Source: Streptomyces albidoflavus (lineage in GTDB: Bacteria > Actinomycetota > Actinomycetes > Streptomycetales > Streptomycetaceae). Taken from it: a DNA stretch of 64,000 nt. The stretch is from NCBI RefSeq assembly GCF_000719955.1, contig NZ_JOII01000003.1, positions 124,001 through 188,000 on the forward strand. Direction: 5' to 3'. A program made the translations under genes and the position numbers. Shown piece by piece: positions 1 to 8,208 of this stretch. The first letter of the stretch is position 1, and every line of letters starts with the position of its first letter. The notes beneath the pieces were generated by a model. That model saw only the letters and a list, made by a program, of their open reading frames with translations, was not told the DNA's origin and searched no databases.

Positions 1-2
1 CC

Positions 3-665
3 GCGATCATCTCGCTCTGCGTCGTCATGGTCGTCTCCATGACCGAGTCGACCGCCGACATGCTGGCCCTCGGCGAGATCGTCGACAAGCCCGCCGACGA
101 GAAGACCATCGCCGCCGGACTGCGCGCCGACACCCTGGGCAGCGCCATCAGCCCGATCTTCAACGGCTTCATGTGCAGCGCCTTCGCGCAAAACATCGGC
201 CTCGTCGCGATGACCCGCATCCGCAGCCGCTTCGTGGTCGCCGCCGGCGGTGGCTTCCTCGTGCTGATGGGGCTCTGCCCGATCGCCGCCTCGCTCATCG
301 CGGTCGTGCCCCGCCCGGTCCTCGGCGGCGCGGGCGTCGTCCTCTTCGGCTCGGTCGCCGCCAGCGGCATCCAGACCCTGGTCAAGGCGGGCCTGGAAAA
401 GGACAACAACGTCCTGATCGTCGCCGTCTCGCTCGCCGTCGGCATCATCCCGATCACCGCGCCGGAGTTCTACCACGCCTTCCCGGAGACCGCGAAGATC
501 ATCCTGGACTCCGGCATCTCCACCGGCTGCGTCGCCGCCGTCCTGCTCAACCTGGTCTTCAACCACCTCGGCAGGGGCCAGGGCCGCGACAGCGACGACG
601 TCACCGCCCCCATGGAACCCGCGGCCGACCTCCCGGCCCACCGCCAGGGCGCGGGCGCGCACTGA
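3..665 (+). CDS. NCS2-family purine (xanthine/urate) permease, 3' part
   Basis: This is the C-terminal part of a membrane transporter of the nucleobase:cation symporter 2 family, which imports xanthine, urate or uracil with a proton or sodium. The reading frame is open to the left edge, so the N-terminal half lies outside the window. The family signature with QNIGLVAMT followed by an SR pair is present, preceded by the ESTADM stretch that lies in the substrate site of these carriers. Several hydrophobic segments follow and the protein ends in a short hydrophilic tail. The purine-type substrate is inferred from the signature and from the molybdenum hydroxylase and allantoinase genes 22 kb downstream. 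A strong hairpin follows the stop codon. Confidence 0.85.
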   Translation, partial: AIISLCVVMVVSMTESTADMLALGEIVDKPADEKTIAAGLRADTLGSAISPIFNGFMCSAFAQNIGLVAMTRIRSRFVVAAGGGFLVLMGLCPIAASLIAVVPRPVLGGAGVVLFGSVAASGIQTLVKAGLEKDNNVLIVAVSLAVGIIPITAPEFYHAFPETAKIILDSGISTGCVAAVLLNLVFNHLGRGQGRDSDDVTAPMEPAADLPAHRQGAGAH

Positions 666-687
666 GCCACCTCCCGTCCGTCACGTA

Positions 688-730
688 CCGCCGGCCGCCC
701 GGACCCCGAGAGGGAACGGGCGGCCGGCGG
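688..730 (+). terminator. Hairpin terminator after the purine permease
   Basis: A perfect 14-bp stem (CCGCCGGCCGCCCG at 688-701 with its complement at 717-730) has a 15-nt loop. It begins 22 bases after the permease stop. There is no T tract, as is usual in Streptomyces. Confidence 0.7.
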
Positions 731-756
731 CACGCGTGACCGGGCAGGGTGGAGCG

Positions 757-1176
757 ATGAACGCCGACCGGCCCCTCCCAAGCGAACTGAAAGCCGTCGA
801 CTCCGCCACGCTGCTCCGGGTGGAGTAGCGGGCGCGGGACCTAGGACTGAGCCAGAGGCTTGACGCGACATGGGTGCGGGCCAACGCCCAGCCGGACGGC
901 ACCCACCACCTATGGCCCGCCTTCTGGCACGAGCTGTCCCACCGGCAGGACATACCGCGCCAGTTGCGGTGCGAGCTGCTGATTGCCCTGGGCACGGGAG
1001 TGCGCGTGCGCAGCCTGCTGGACGTGCTGCCCGCCGACTTCACCCCACTGCCGAGGGTGACCGCTCGCGAGGAAGGCCTGCGCGTCGCCCGGCTGGCGGG
1101 CCGGGCTCCCTCGGTCAGAGAATGGCTGCTGCGCCAGGGCGACGGCGAGGGCGAGGAGGCGGAAGCGGCGCCCTGA
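757..1176 (+). pseudogene. Hypothetical protein interrupted by an in-frame amber codon
   Basis: An ATG at 757 opens a frame that reads 23 residues (MNADRPLPSELKAVDSATLL and on) and stops at TAG 826-828. The same frame then continues without a further stop to 1176 for another 115 codons. The join reads smoothly (LLRVE-stop-RARDLGLSQRLDATWVRAN), so a CAG to TAG change in one original gene of about 139 codons is likely. Alternatively only the part from GTG at 874 is made (100 residues), but no good ribosome binding site precedes it. The product is hydrophilic and I recognise no domain. It ends 29 bases from the convergent nucleotidyltransferase gene. Function unknown. Confidence 0.55.
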
Positions 1177-1205
1177 GGTGCTTCCCGCCCTCGCTCGCCC
1201 CACCC

Positions 1206-1745
1206 CTACACCCCCAAGTGCCGCTCCAGCAGAGCGATGTCCGCCCGGTCCTTCTCCCGCCGGGGGAGCGCGGGGTTCCACACCGGCATCATCCGCTTGA
1301 TCTCGATCTGGGCGCGGGGTGCCACCACCGGGCAGCTCAGCCCGCCGAGCCGTCCGGGTCCGCCGTCGAGCAGATCTTGCGGCCACGGCGTCCCCGCCCC
1401 GGGACCCCCGGCCACCACGATTCGGCCGAGGTGGTCCCGGTCGATCAGGGTGAAGCTGCTTTCCAGGCCGCCCTTGGCGAAGTCGCGCTGCAACCCCGGC
1501 GGAGGGCCGGGCACTTCGGCGTACCCGAGCCGGGTCAGCTCCCGCGCGAGGGCGTCGGCGCTGCCCGCCCAGGTGAACCAGTCGATGTCGCCGTGGTCGC
1601 GGGTCAGCCGCCCCAGCGTGAAGTCCATCGCCCAGCCACCCCGCAACCACAGCTCCGCCCCGGTCCGCCGGGTCGCCCCCAACACCTCTTCGATCAGCGC
1701 CAGTTGTCGCGCGGCCCGCCGCTCGTCGACACCGCTCACCGCCAT
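1206..1745 (-). CDS. Nucleotidyltransferase, lincosamide/aminoglycoside type
   Basis: This 179-residue protein has the nucleotidyltransferase core of the LnuA/ANT(2'') type. A GGW motif lies at residues 36-38, followed by LTRDHGDIDWF, in which D53 and D55 would bind the catalytic metal. Relatives add AMP to lincosamides or aminoglycosides, but many actinobacterial members have no known substrate, so resistance should not be assumed. The start is the ATG at 1743-1745, placed just after a G-run in the upstream TTGGGGG. The gene directly follows the chitosanase gene on the same strand with an 11-base gap and may be co-transcribed with it. Confidence 0.75.
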   Translation of the reverse strand: MAVSGVDERRAARQLALIEEVLGATRRTGAELWLRGGWAMDFTLGRLTRDHGDIDWFTWAGSADALARELTRLGYAEVPGPPPGLQRDFAKGGLESSFTLIDRDHLGRIVVAGGPGAGTPWPQDLLDGGPGRLGGLSCPVVAPRAQIEIKRMMPVWNPALPRREKDRADIALLERHLGV

Positions 1746-1755
1746 CCCCCAACCT

Positions 1756-2559
1756 TCACTCCACGATCCGGTACGTGTCCCCGTACACCTTCCACACCAG
1801 GGGCGGGTCGAGGCGCAGGTTCCCCTCGCGGAGGAAGACGCGCTGGGCGGTGTCGATCCGTGAGGTGTCGGTGTGCGAGGGCTCCTCGGCGATGGCGGCC
1901 ACCCGGGCGTCCAGGAAGGCGTGCAGGTAAGCCGTTTCGTCGCCGCCCCGCGAGAGAGACCGGGCGGTGTCCAGGGCGCGGCGGCGGATGGTGGCGAAGC
2001 CGACGTTTCCCGGGGCGTCGCCGTGGCCGTGCATGACCCGGGTGTCGTAGTAGCAGAACCGGCCGAGGGCGCCGAGGCCGTCCTGCCTGCCCCGCGCGAC
2101 GGCCGGGTCGAAGTAGACGCGGTCCCGCTCCCCGTCCTGGGCGTCCCGGAAGGCCCGGTCTCCGTCTGCCGCCCGCTGCCACGCCCGGGTGAACCGGCCG
2201 CCGAGCCCCCGGTGCGAGGCACTGCCCCGCACCTCGCGCAAGGCCGGGAGGAAGCCGGTCAGTTCGGCGTCGGCCCGCTCACGGGCGTACCGCTCGACCA
2301 GGGCCAGCATGTCCCCGGTGCCGGAGCAGAAGCCGATGATGCCGGCGGTGTACCCCCGGCCGTCGCCGATGTCCTCGATGTAGCGGTACTGGGCGCGCCA
2401 GTCGAGCGAGGAGTTCTCCGCGCTCGACACCAGCCGCATCGCGATCTCCTTCTTCCGGGCAGTCTCCAGCCCCGGCCCGCCTGCTCCCGAGGCCTCGCCG
2501 GAGCAGGCCGCCAGCGCCGCCAGCCCCAGCAGCGCGACCCCGGCCTCCCTGCGCGTCAC
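1756..2559 (-). CDS. csn: Chitosanase, glycoside hydrolase family 46, predicted lipoprotein
   Basis: The product (267 residues from the GTG at 2557-2559) hydrolyses beta-1,4-glucosamine linkages of chitosan outside the membrane. It closely matches the Streptomyces N174 enzyme: KKEIAMRLVSSAENSSLDW carries the catalytic acid (E48) and YIEDIGDGRGYT carries the catalytic base (D66). The characteristic IIGFCSGTGDML and ERDRVYFDPAV stretches are intact. The N terminus has a twin arginine (RR at 3-4), a short hydrophobic stretch and a lipobox ending in LAAC (C19), which suggests a membrane-anchored lipoprotein rather than a free enzyme. The upstream frame is open to 2631, so the start is not certain. 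A nucleotidyltransferase gene follows closely. Confidence 0.9.
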   Translation of the reverse strand: MTRREAGVALLGLAALAACSGEASGAGGPGLETARKKEIAMRLVSSAENSSLDWRAQYRYIEDIGDGRGYTAGIIGFCSGTGDMLALVERYARERADAELTGFLPALREVRGSASHRGLGGRFTRAWQRAADGDRAFRDAQDGERDRVYFDPAVARGRQDGLGALGRFCYYDTRVMHGHGDAPGNVGFATIRRRALDTARSLSRGGDETAYLHAFLDARVAAIAEEPSHTDTSRIDTAQRVFLREGNLRLDPPLVWKVYGDTYRIVE

Positions 2560-2653
2560 CGCCCGCAACTTGCCCCCGCCTCCCCGCTGTTCCGCACGGC
2601 GTACCGCGCACCCCGGCCCGAGAGTAACCACCCCCGCACACTCGCCGCCCCCC

Positions 2654-3313
2654 TCAGCCCCGGCGCGGCGAGGCCAGCAGATACGGCCCGGGCGGACGTA
2701 CCCCCTGGTGGTGGCTGACCTGCCAGCCCGCCTCGGTCAGCGTCCGCGACCACGCCTCGTCCACCCGGTCGGGTGGTGTGCCGCCCACCGGCCTGACCTG
2801 GACCGCGTCAGGCTGTGGCGTCTCGCGCACCTCGTACCCGCCGGGCTCCTCGGAGGCCGGCGCGAACCCGGCCGCCTCCAGGGCCAGCGCAGCCGCCCGC
2901 ACCAGATGCTGCCGCTCCCAGCCGCAGAGCCGGTCCGTCGCCCCGTCCGCCCGCGTCATCCGGCGCAGCTCCCGCATCCCCGACCAGGCCGCCCGCGCCT
3001 CGCGCAGCCGCGCCGCCCCGCCCGGCGGATCCTCGGGCCCCCCGGTCCGCGCCCGGAAACCGCCGTCCTCCGCCGCCGGCCGCCCGCCGGCGCCGGACGA
3101 ACCCGGAGGCGGCGGCGAGACCGGCGCGTCCCCCTCCCGCAGCCGGTGTCCCGCCGGAGTGAGGAAGCAGGCGTGCGGCGGCCTCGGATGGCGGAAGGCC
3201 AGCCCCCGCCTCACCAGCCCGTCCAGCTGCGCGGCGGTCCCCGACAACCGCCCCGTGCCCGGCTCGGCCGCCTCGATGATCCGCTGCTGCGCCCCCGTCA
3301 CCGGTTTCACCAT
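2654..3313 (-). CDS. Hypothetical protein with winged-helix-like N terminus
   Basis: I do not recognise this 219-residue protein. Residues 1-55 (VTGAQQRIIEAAEPGTGRLS, then a segment ending in LTPAGHRL) look like a small winged helix of the kind seen in MarR- or PadR-like proteins, including the LTPAG turn. A proline- and glycine-rich linker follows at about 65-95. The C-terminal half contains a conserved-looking WERQHLVRAAALALEAAGF segment and ends in a short mixed domain. The ATG at 3311-3313 is preceded by a clear GGGAGGTG ribosome binding site. It is divergent from the next gene, with 131 bases between the starts. A regulatory role is possible but not shown. Confidence 0.6.
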   Translation of the reverse strand: MVKPVTGAQQRIIEAAEPGTGRLSGTAAQLDGLVRRGLAFRHPRPPHACFLTPAGHRLREGDAPVSPPPPGSSGAGGRPAAEDGGFRARTGGPEDPPGGAARLREARAAWSGMRELRRMTRADGATDRLCGWERQHLVRAAALALEAAGFAPASEEPGGYEVRETPQPDAVQVRPVGGTPPDRVDEAWSRTLTEAGWQVSHHQGVRPPGPYLLASPRRG

Positions 3314-3444
3314 GCCTCGCACCTCCCGTCCGCGCGCACCTGCGCACGCCCACCGTCCAGAGTGCCGCGCCGCACTGACAACGCGCCCGGCCACCCGGAG
3401 TACAGTCCGACGCGATCCGGTACGAGCGGACGAGGAGGACCAGC

Positions 3445-3780
3445 GTGGCGCAGACCAAGAAGGGCTCCCGGCTCATCACCGTCGACGGCACCACGTACCG
3501 CTGGCGGGTCCGGCGCAAGCCCACCTACGCCCAGGGCCTCTGCTGGACCCCGCTCACCTTCGCCGTCGAGGCGGCGGGCGGCGAGGGACCGGGCACGACC
3601 CTAGTCGTCACCACCGAGCAGACTCACCCCGGCAACTGGCTGCTCGCCGAACCCGGCTCCGTACGGCCGGAGCACGTCGCCGACGCCGTCCGCGAAGCCC
3701 TGGAACGCGGCTGGGACCCGGCCCGGCAGGGGTCCCCGTTCCTGCTCGACCGGTCGGCGGGATTCCGCTCGCCTCACTGA
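3445..3780 (+). CDS. Hypothetical protein, 111 residues
   Basis: This is a small soluble protein of unknown function. It begins MAQTKKGSRLITVDGTTYRW, a lysine/arginine-rich start followed by alternating beta-type residues, and includes the segment TTEQTHPGNWLLAEPGSVRP. It ends in a short helix rich in Arg and Glu. Similar small proteins are common in Streptomyces without an assigned role. The GTG start at 3445 follows a good GAGGAGGA ribosome binding site. It ends 13 bases before the convergent monooxygenase gene. Confidence 0.6.
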   Translation: MAQTKKGSRLITVDGTTYRWRVRRKPTYAQGLCWTPLTFAVEAAGGEGPGTTLVVTTEQTHPGNWLLAEPGSVRPEHVADAVREALERGWDPARQGSPFLLDRSAGFRSPH

Positions 3781-3793
3781 CGCCGGCGCGCGT

Positions 3794-4966
3794 TCACCGT
3801 GCCAGCCCGCGCCCTCCGAACCTGCCCTGTCCCGCCAGCCCCTCCCACCAGGCGTCCAGTGCCGCCGCGTCCTGCGTGTGCCAGTCCGGGGTCGCCTCGA
3901 CCAGGCCGTGTCCCAGGCGCCGGCCGAGCGCCGTCATGGCCTGGCCGACCGGTGCCCGGGCGGCGTCGTAGGCCGCTGCCGCCGAGGCCCAGTCGGCGCC
4001 CCCGGCCAGCGAGGACTCCAGGACGGCCACGTCCTGGAGCGCCTTGACCGCGCCCGCCCCGGTGTGCGGACGGGCCACCGTGGCGGCGTCGCCGAGCAGG
4101 AGCAGGCGGCCGGAGGCGTACCGGGGCGCCGTCACGTCGTACAGCCGCTGGAGGAAGACCGCGTCCGGGCCGGTGCGGCGGATCAGCTCGCCCCAGAACG
4201 GGGGCAGCAGCTCGCCGGTGATCTCGTCGAGGCGGGCACGGTGGGCCGCGTCGAGGGTGCGGGAGGTGGTGGCGGTGCCGGGGACGGTGGCGTAGAGGAC
4301 CCAGTTGACGAGGCGTCCGCCGTGCCCGTCGGGGATGCGGTAGACGACCAGGTGGCCGCCGTCGAAGACGACGTACGCGCAGATGCCGTCGGCCCAGTCG
4401 GCGAGCCCCCGCAGCCGCTCCTCCGGGCAGGCGCCGCGCCAGGCGGGGTAACCGGCGGAGTGCGGGGTGAGGCCCGGGTGGAGGTGGTCGCGGACCAGGG
4501 AGGCGTGGCCGTCGGCGCCGACCACGGCGGCGTACCGCTCCTCGTCGTCGGCGCCGCGCACCACCACACCGCCGGCGTCGGCGGCGATCTCCCGCACGGT
4601 GCTCCCGGTGCGGAACTCCACCTCGCGCGGCACCCGCGCCCGCAGCGACCGCCACAGATGCCCCCAGCCGTACGCCCGGAAGGGGAAGGGCTGCACCCCC
4701 ACCACCCGCCCGAGCGCCTCGGACCCGTCCCGCACGTACCAGTGCCGGACCCGCATCGGCTCCCACGGCACCGCATGTTCCACCAGTCCGGCGGCGAGCA
4801 GTTCGGCACACCGTTCGGTGTGCACCGCGACCCCCACGCCCCGGTCCGCCAGCTCGGCCGTGGCCCGCTCGTGCACCACGACCCGCCGCGCCCCCGCCCG
4901 GTGCAGCACCAGCGCCGCCGCACACCCGGCGATGGAACCACCGATCACCGCAACCGACTCCACCAC
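3794..4966 (-). CDS. FAD-dependent monooxygenase (aromatic hydroxylase type)
   Basis: This 390-residue flavoprotein resembles class A aromatic hydroxylases such as 2,6-dihydroxypyridine 3-monooxygenase. The N terminus (VAVIGGSIAGCAAALVLHRA) is a Rossmann ADP-binding fold in which GGSIAG replaces the usual GxGxxG. The second FAD motif LLLLGDAATVARPHTGAGA lies near residue 310. No NAD(P)H domain or membrane segment is seen. The enzyme would use NAD(P)H and oxygen to hydroxylate a small aromatic or heterocyclic substrate, which cannot be named. The start is one of two adjacent GTG codons (4961-4966), preceded by GAGGGG. The DinB-like gene lies 80 bases upstream on the same strand. Confidence 0.75.
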   Translation of the reverse strand: MVESVAVIGGSIAGCAAALVLHRAGARRVVVHERATAELADRGVGVAVHTERCAELLAAGLVEHAVPWEPMRVRHWYVRDGSEALGRVVGVQPFPFRAYGWGHLWRSLRARVPREVEFRTGSTVREIAADAGGVVVRGADDEERYAAVVGADGHASLVRDHLHPGLTPHSAGYPAWRGACPEERLRGLADWADGICAYVVFDGGHLVVYRIPDGHGGRLVNWVLYATVPGTATTSRTLDAAHRARLDEITGELLPPFWGELIRRTGPDAVFLQRLYDVTAPRYASGRLLLLGDAATVARPHTGAGAVKALQDVAVLESSLAGGADWASAAAAYDAARAPVGQAMTALGRRLGHGLVEATPDWHTQDAAALDAWWEGLAGQGRFGGRGLAR

Positions 4967-5046
4967 GCCGCTCGCCCACCCCTCGTCAGCGGCGGCTCGG
5001 CTGCCACCACGCTCATGGTGCCGGAACGCGCGAGGGCGGGGAGCGG

Positions 5047-5619
5047 TCACGGCAGGAGCGGGGCCCGGACGCCTTCGCGCAGGTACAGGTCGCGCAGCAG
5101 GCCGATCTCGCCGCCGTGATGCGCGACCTCGACCAGAGCGTGCAGGGCGAGCTTCTGGTAGGTCTCGTCGGCCCAGCCGCCGGGACCCCGGCCCATCGGC
5201 GCCAGCAGGCGTGCGTCGTCGAGGGCCGCGAGCCGTGCGGCGAAGTGCTCCCAGTCCTCGGCGAGCGCCTGGACGCCCTCGTCGGCGGTGCCCGGCCACG
5301 CGTGGCGGTCGCCGAACTCGGGGGCGTCGTCGAAGAAGTGCGTCACGTAGCCGCGCAGGCAGAGGGCGCCGATGTGCCAGATGCGCCAGGCGATGGTCGT
5401 CACGGGGTCCGGCGCCCCCGGGGCCGGTTCCGGGAAGAGCGTGGCGACGCGGAAGACACCGTCGTCGCCGGGGCGGACGCCGACGCAGTCGCCGACCGGC
5501 TCCCAGTGGTACTCGGCGTCGGTCAGGCCGTCGAGGCGCCCGAACAGCCGGGTCCGGGCGCGTTCGAAGATGGCGAGAAGGTCACGCGTGGCGGGGTTGT
5601 GCCCGGTCACGTCGGCCAT
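5047..5619 (-). CDS. DinB/DUF664-like protein
   Basis: The product (190 residues from ATG 5617-5619) looks like a four-helix-bundle protein of the DinB superfamily. These proteins often act as thiol- or metal-dependent enzymes (mycothiol-dependent S-transferases) or have no known role. Three histidines at the usual sites of the metal triad can be seen: in IAWRIWHIGAL, in the region around YVTHFF, and in the C-terminal VEVAHHGGEIGLLRDLY. The ATG is preceded by GGAG at good spacing. A GTG further upstream (5677-5679) would add 20 residues and cannot be excluded. The gene is in line with the FAD monooxygenase gene. Confidence 0.7.
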   Translation of the reverse strand: MADVTGHNPATRDLLAIFERARTRLFGRLDGLTDAEYHWEPVGDCVGVRPGDDGVFRVATLFPEPAPGAPDPVTTIAWRIWHIGALCLRGYVTHFFDDAPEFGDRHAWPGTADEGVQALAEDWEHFAARLAALDDARLLAPMGRGPGGWADETYQKLALHALVEVAHHGGEIGLLRDLYLREGVRAPLLP

Positions 5620-5733
5620 GTCACTCCAGGGATCGATGGGTGCGGGCCGGTCGGGGGCGACAGGACCGGCCTGGCCCACGTCCTGGGCCGGCCTGATGGG
5701 TCAAGGAGCGCCCCCTCACGGCGGCGCCCCGGC

Positions 5734-6657
5734 TCACCGCGACGCGAACTCCTCCACCTCCCGCCCGTACGGCGGCTCCGCCCCCGCCCGCGAGCAGGTG
5801 ACGGCGGCCGCGCGGGCGGCGAAGGTGAGGATCCCGGCCCAGCCGTCCGCGGTCAGCTCCGCCAGCGCCCCCGGCGTCAGGAGGTCGCGGGCCGAGAGGG
5901 CGTGGAGGAGGGCGGCGTTGACCGTGTCGCCCGCGCCGATGGTGTCGACCACCTCGACCTTCTCACCGGGGACCGCGTACTCCGCGCCGTCTTGGGTGCG
6001 GACGGTCAGGCCGTCGCCGCCCCGGGTGAGGACGACGGCGGCGGGACCGGCGGCCGCCAGTTCCGGCAGGCCGAGGCCGAGCCAGTCGGCGTCCTCCTCG
6101 CTGAGCTTGAGCAGGGAGACGTACGGGAGCCAGGAGCGGAAGCGGGAGCGGTAGGCGTCCGCGTCCGGGATCAGTTCGCCCCGGACGTTGGGATCCAGGG
6201 CGACGAAGACGCCGCGTCCGGCCTCGCGCCGCATCAGCTCCTCGTAGGCGCTCGCCCCCGGCTCCAGCACCAGCGAGCAGGTGCCGAAGGAGACGGCCCG
6301 GGTCTGCTCCGGCAGGGCGGGCGGCAGGGTGAAGAGGCGGTCGGCGGTGCCGCCCGTGTAGAAGGAGTAGGAGGCGGAGCCGTCCGCGCCGACGGCGGCG
6401 ACGGCCAGCGTGGTCGGCTCGGGGCCGCGCTGGACCAGGCCGGTGGCGACGCCCTCCTCGCTCAGCCGCTCCAGCAGCGAGGTGCCGAAACCGTCGGTGG
6501 AGAGGCGGGAGCAGAAGGCGGCCGCGCCGCCCAGCCGGGCCAGGGCCACGGCGGTGTTGTACGGGCCGCCGCCGCGCACCGGCCGCAGCGGTGTCAGGGC
6601 GTCGCCCCGCTGCTGCGGTACCAGGTCGATCAGAGCCTCACCGGCGACGACGATCAC
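5734..6657 (-). CDS. Fructokinase, PfkB family
   Basis: This 307-residue cytoplasmic sugar kinase of the ribokinase/PfkB family most likely phosphorylates fructose to fructose 6-phosphate. It starts MIVVAGEALIDLVP, has the substrate-binding GGGPYNTAVALARLG glycine motif at about 29-44, and the PfkB signature DTIGAGDTVNAAL at 238-250 with D244 as catalytic base. The fructose assignment rests on the neighbours: the symporter gene lies immediately upstream on the same strand and two GH32 fructan hydrolases are nearby. The GTG start at 6655-6657 is preceded by AAGGGA. The 69-base gap to the symporter gene contains a hairpin, so expression may be partly uncoupled from the symporter. Confidence 0.85.
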   Translation of the reverse strand: MIVVAGEALIDLVPQQRGDALTPLRPVRGGGPYNTAVALARLGGAAAFCSRLSTDGFGTSLLERLSEEGVATGLVQRGPEPTTLAVAAVGADGSASYSFYTGGTADRLFTLPPALPEQTRAVSFGTCSLVLEPGASAYEELMRREAGRGVFVALDPNVRGELIPDADAYRSRFRSWLPYVSLLKLSEEDADWLGLGLPELAAAGPAAVVLTRGGDGLTVRTQDGAEYAVPGEKVEVVDTIGAGDTVNAALLHALSARDLLTPGALAELTADGWAGILTFAARAAAVTCSRAGAEPPYGREVEEFASR

Positions 6658-6683
6658 AGGAATGTCCCTTCGGGGTGGTACAC

Positions 6684-6714
6684 GGCGGCCCGGCGCTCCA
6701 ACGGCCGGGCCGCC
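6684..6714 (-). terminator. Hairpin between symporter and fructokinase genes
   Basis: A perfect 10-bp stem (GGCGGCCCGG at 6684-6693 pairing with 6705-6714) has an 11-nt loop. It starts 12 bases beyond the symporter stop codon. It could terminate or attenuate transcription before the kinase gene. Confidence 0.55.
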
Positions 6715-6726
6715 AGGGTAGACCGG

Positions 6727-8040
6727 TCAGCCCGCTGCCGGGGAGCGGCCCTCGGCGGCTCCCACCGCGGGCAGCCCGTGCGTGCCCTTGGCGTCGGCGC
6801 GCAGGGTGACGACCGAGACCAGGGTGAAGGTGGCCACCAGCGCCGACATCACCAGGTACGTCGGGGCGTAGCCGAGGCGGTCGTAACCCAGGCCCGCCAA
6901 GGGGGAGATGACGGCGGCGCCGACCTGCGTCGCCATCTGGAAGCCGATCAGGTAGATGGTGGAGGAGAGACGCGGCTCGAAGTGGCGGTTCACGTACTTG
7001 AAGATCGCGATCAGCATGATGGGCAGTTCGACGGCGTGCAGCAGCTTCACCGCCGAGATCGCGACCGGGTCCGTGACGATGCCGGAGAGGAAGATCCGGG
7101 TCGCCATGACGCAGCCGGAGACCAGCAGAGACTTCTTCGGGCCGAGCCGGTTGACCAGGAACGGCGCCAGCGCCATCCCGCCCGCCTCCAGGAAGACCTG
7201 GACCGAGTTGAGATCGCTGTACATCCGGTTGCCGTCGGCGTCCGTCGCGAAGAGCGAGGAGAAGTACGAGGGGAACATCGCGTCGTAGGTGTTGTACGTC
7301 GCCGTCACCGCGACCACGAAGAGCAGCAGCCCCCAGAAGGCCGGGTAGCGCAGGAGCGCGGCCACGTCGGCGAGGGAGACCGAGGCGGCGGCGTGGTCGA
7401 CGGCGGCGGCCCGCCGTCCGTCGGTCACCCGGATCGCCACCAGCAGTCCGACGAAGACCACCGCCGTGCCGGAGGCGGCCCAGAAGGTCAGGTCCGGGTC
7501 GATGTTGAAGAGGCGGCCGGCCAGGAAGGTCGCCGCCGCCCAGCCGAGCGAGCCGAACATCCGGGCCCGGCCGAACTCGAAGCCGTGGAACCGGCTCAGC
7601 CGCTCCGCGTAGCTCTCCAGGGTGGCCACCGCGACCGCGAAGGCCATCGCGAGGTAGGCCGAGCCGACCACCAGGCCGAGGGCGAAGTGCGACTTGAGCA
7701 GCGGGCCGTAGACGTAGATGTACACCGGGCCGACCAGCAGCATCAGGGCGCCGATCCAGTACAGCAGGTTCTTGCGCAGGCCCAGCCGGTCCTGGAGGAA
7801 GCCGTAGACCGGCATCGTGACCAGGCAGCCGAGCGAGTTGGCGCCGATCACCAGCGAACTGCGGCCCGGGGTCAGGCCGATGTCCTGGGTCAGCCAGATG
7901 GAGAAGAGTGACCAGGAGAGCGACCAGGTCACGAAGAACATGAACAGGGCCGCGCTGATCAGGCCGAAGTTCAGGCGACGCCGGCCGCGCACCGGGACGG
8001 CCGCGGCGGGGCTCGGAGCCGCAGGGCTCTGGACGGTCAT
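6727..8040 (-). CDS. LacY-type MFS oligosaccharide:H+ symporter (CscB-like)
   Basis: This 437-residue twelve-helix transporter belongs to the oligosaccharide:H+ symporter family of LacY and CscB, which is uncommon in Streptomyces. The helix IV-V region matches LacY closely (FEFGRARMFGSLGWA). Residues equivalent to LacY E126 (E142), R144 (R160), R302 (R315), H322 (H335) and E325 (E338) are all present, so both sugar binding and proton coupling should work. Sucrose, a fructo-oligosaccharide or a levan breakdown product is the likely cargo, judging from the adjacent fructokinase and fructosidase. The ATG at 8038-8040 follows GGGAG. A promoter with an operator-like palindrome in its spacer lies about 110 bases upstream. 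Confidence 0.85.
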   Translation of the reverse strand: MTVQSPAAPSPAAAVPVRGRRRLNFGLISAALFMFFVTWSLSWSLFSIWLTQDIGLTPGRSSLVIGANSLGCLVTMPVYGFLQDRLGLRKNLLYWIGALMLLVGPVYIYVYGPLLKSHFALGLVVGSAYLAMAFAVAVATLESYAERLSRFHGFEFGRARMFGSLGWAAATFLAGRLFNIDPDLTFWAASGTAVVFVGLLVAIRVTDGRRAAAVDHAAASVSLADVAALLRYPAFWGLLLFVVAVTATYNTYDAMFPSYFSSLFATDADGNRMYSDLNSVQVFLEAGGMALAPFLVNRLGPKKSLLVSGCVMATRIFLSGIVTDPVAISAVKLLHAVELPIMLIAIFKYVNRHFEPRLSSTIYLIGFQMATQVGAAVISPLAGLGYDRLGYAPTYLVMSALVATFTLVSVVTLRADAKGTHGLPAVGAAEGRSPAAG

Positions 8041-8126
8041 GGGCGCTCCCTCGCGCTGGGCACCGTACCGCGTCCTCGGCCGGTGCCTGACTCCTGGAGG
8101 CGGGCCAGTGCGCCCGTCCTCGATCC

Positions 8127-8140
8127 CTAACACGTGCTAG
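8127..8140. promoter_or_regulatory. LacI-type operator-like palindrome, copy 1
   Basis: CTAACACGTGCTAG is palindromic at 12 of its 14 positions. It lies between the divergent symporter and fructosidase genes. It matches copy 2, 24 bp away, at all but one position, and resembles the site in the promoter of the exported GH32 gene. Likely bound by one or both LacI proteins of this locus (inference). Confidence 0.65.
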
Positions 8141-8149
8141 GGCGGACTC

Positions 8150-8178
8150 ACTATCACGTGTTAGCTTTCGAAAGACAA
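8150..8178 (-). promoter_or_regulatory. Promoter of symporter-fructokinase genes with operator copy 2
   Basis: On the minus strand a -35 box TTGTCT (8173-8178) and a -10 box GATAGT (8150-8155) are separated by exactly 17 bp. The palindrome CTATCACGTGTTAG (8151-8164) overlaps the -10 box and the spacer, so a bound repressor would block RNA polymerase. No equally good promoter was found for the rightward fructosidase gene, though TTAGCT at 8161-8166 could be its -10 box. Confidence 0.6.
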
Positions 8179-8208
8179 GGGTTCTACGACAGGGAAGTGA
8201 ACGCCCCC

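Noticed and set aside
1206..1745. Antibiotic resistance gene (lincosamide or aminoglycoside nucleotidyltransferase)
   Set aside because: The catalytic fold is present, but the substrate of such chromosomal actinobacterial members cannot be told from sequence, so I did not call resistance.
5116..7911. A long rightward open frame opposite the DinB-like, fructokinase and symporter genes
   Set aside because: The sense-strand genes carry full family motifs, whereas this frame reads as Gly/Asp/Val-rich filler.
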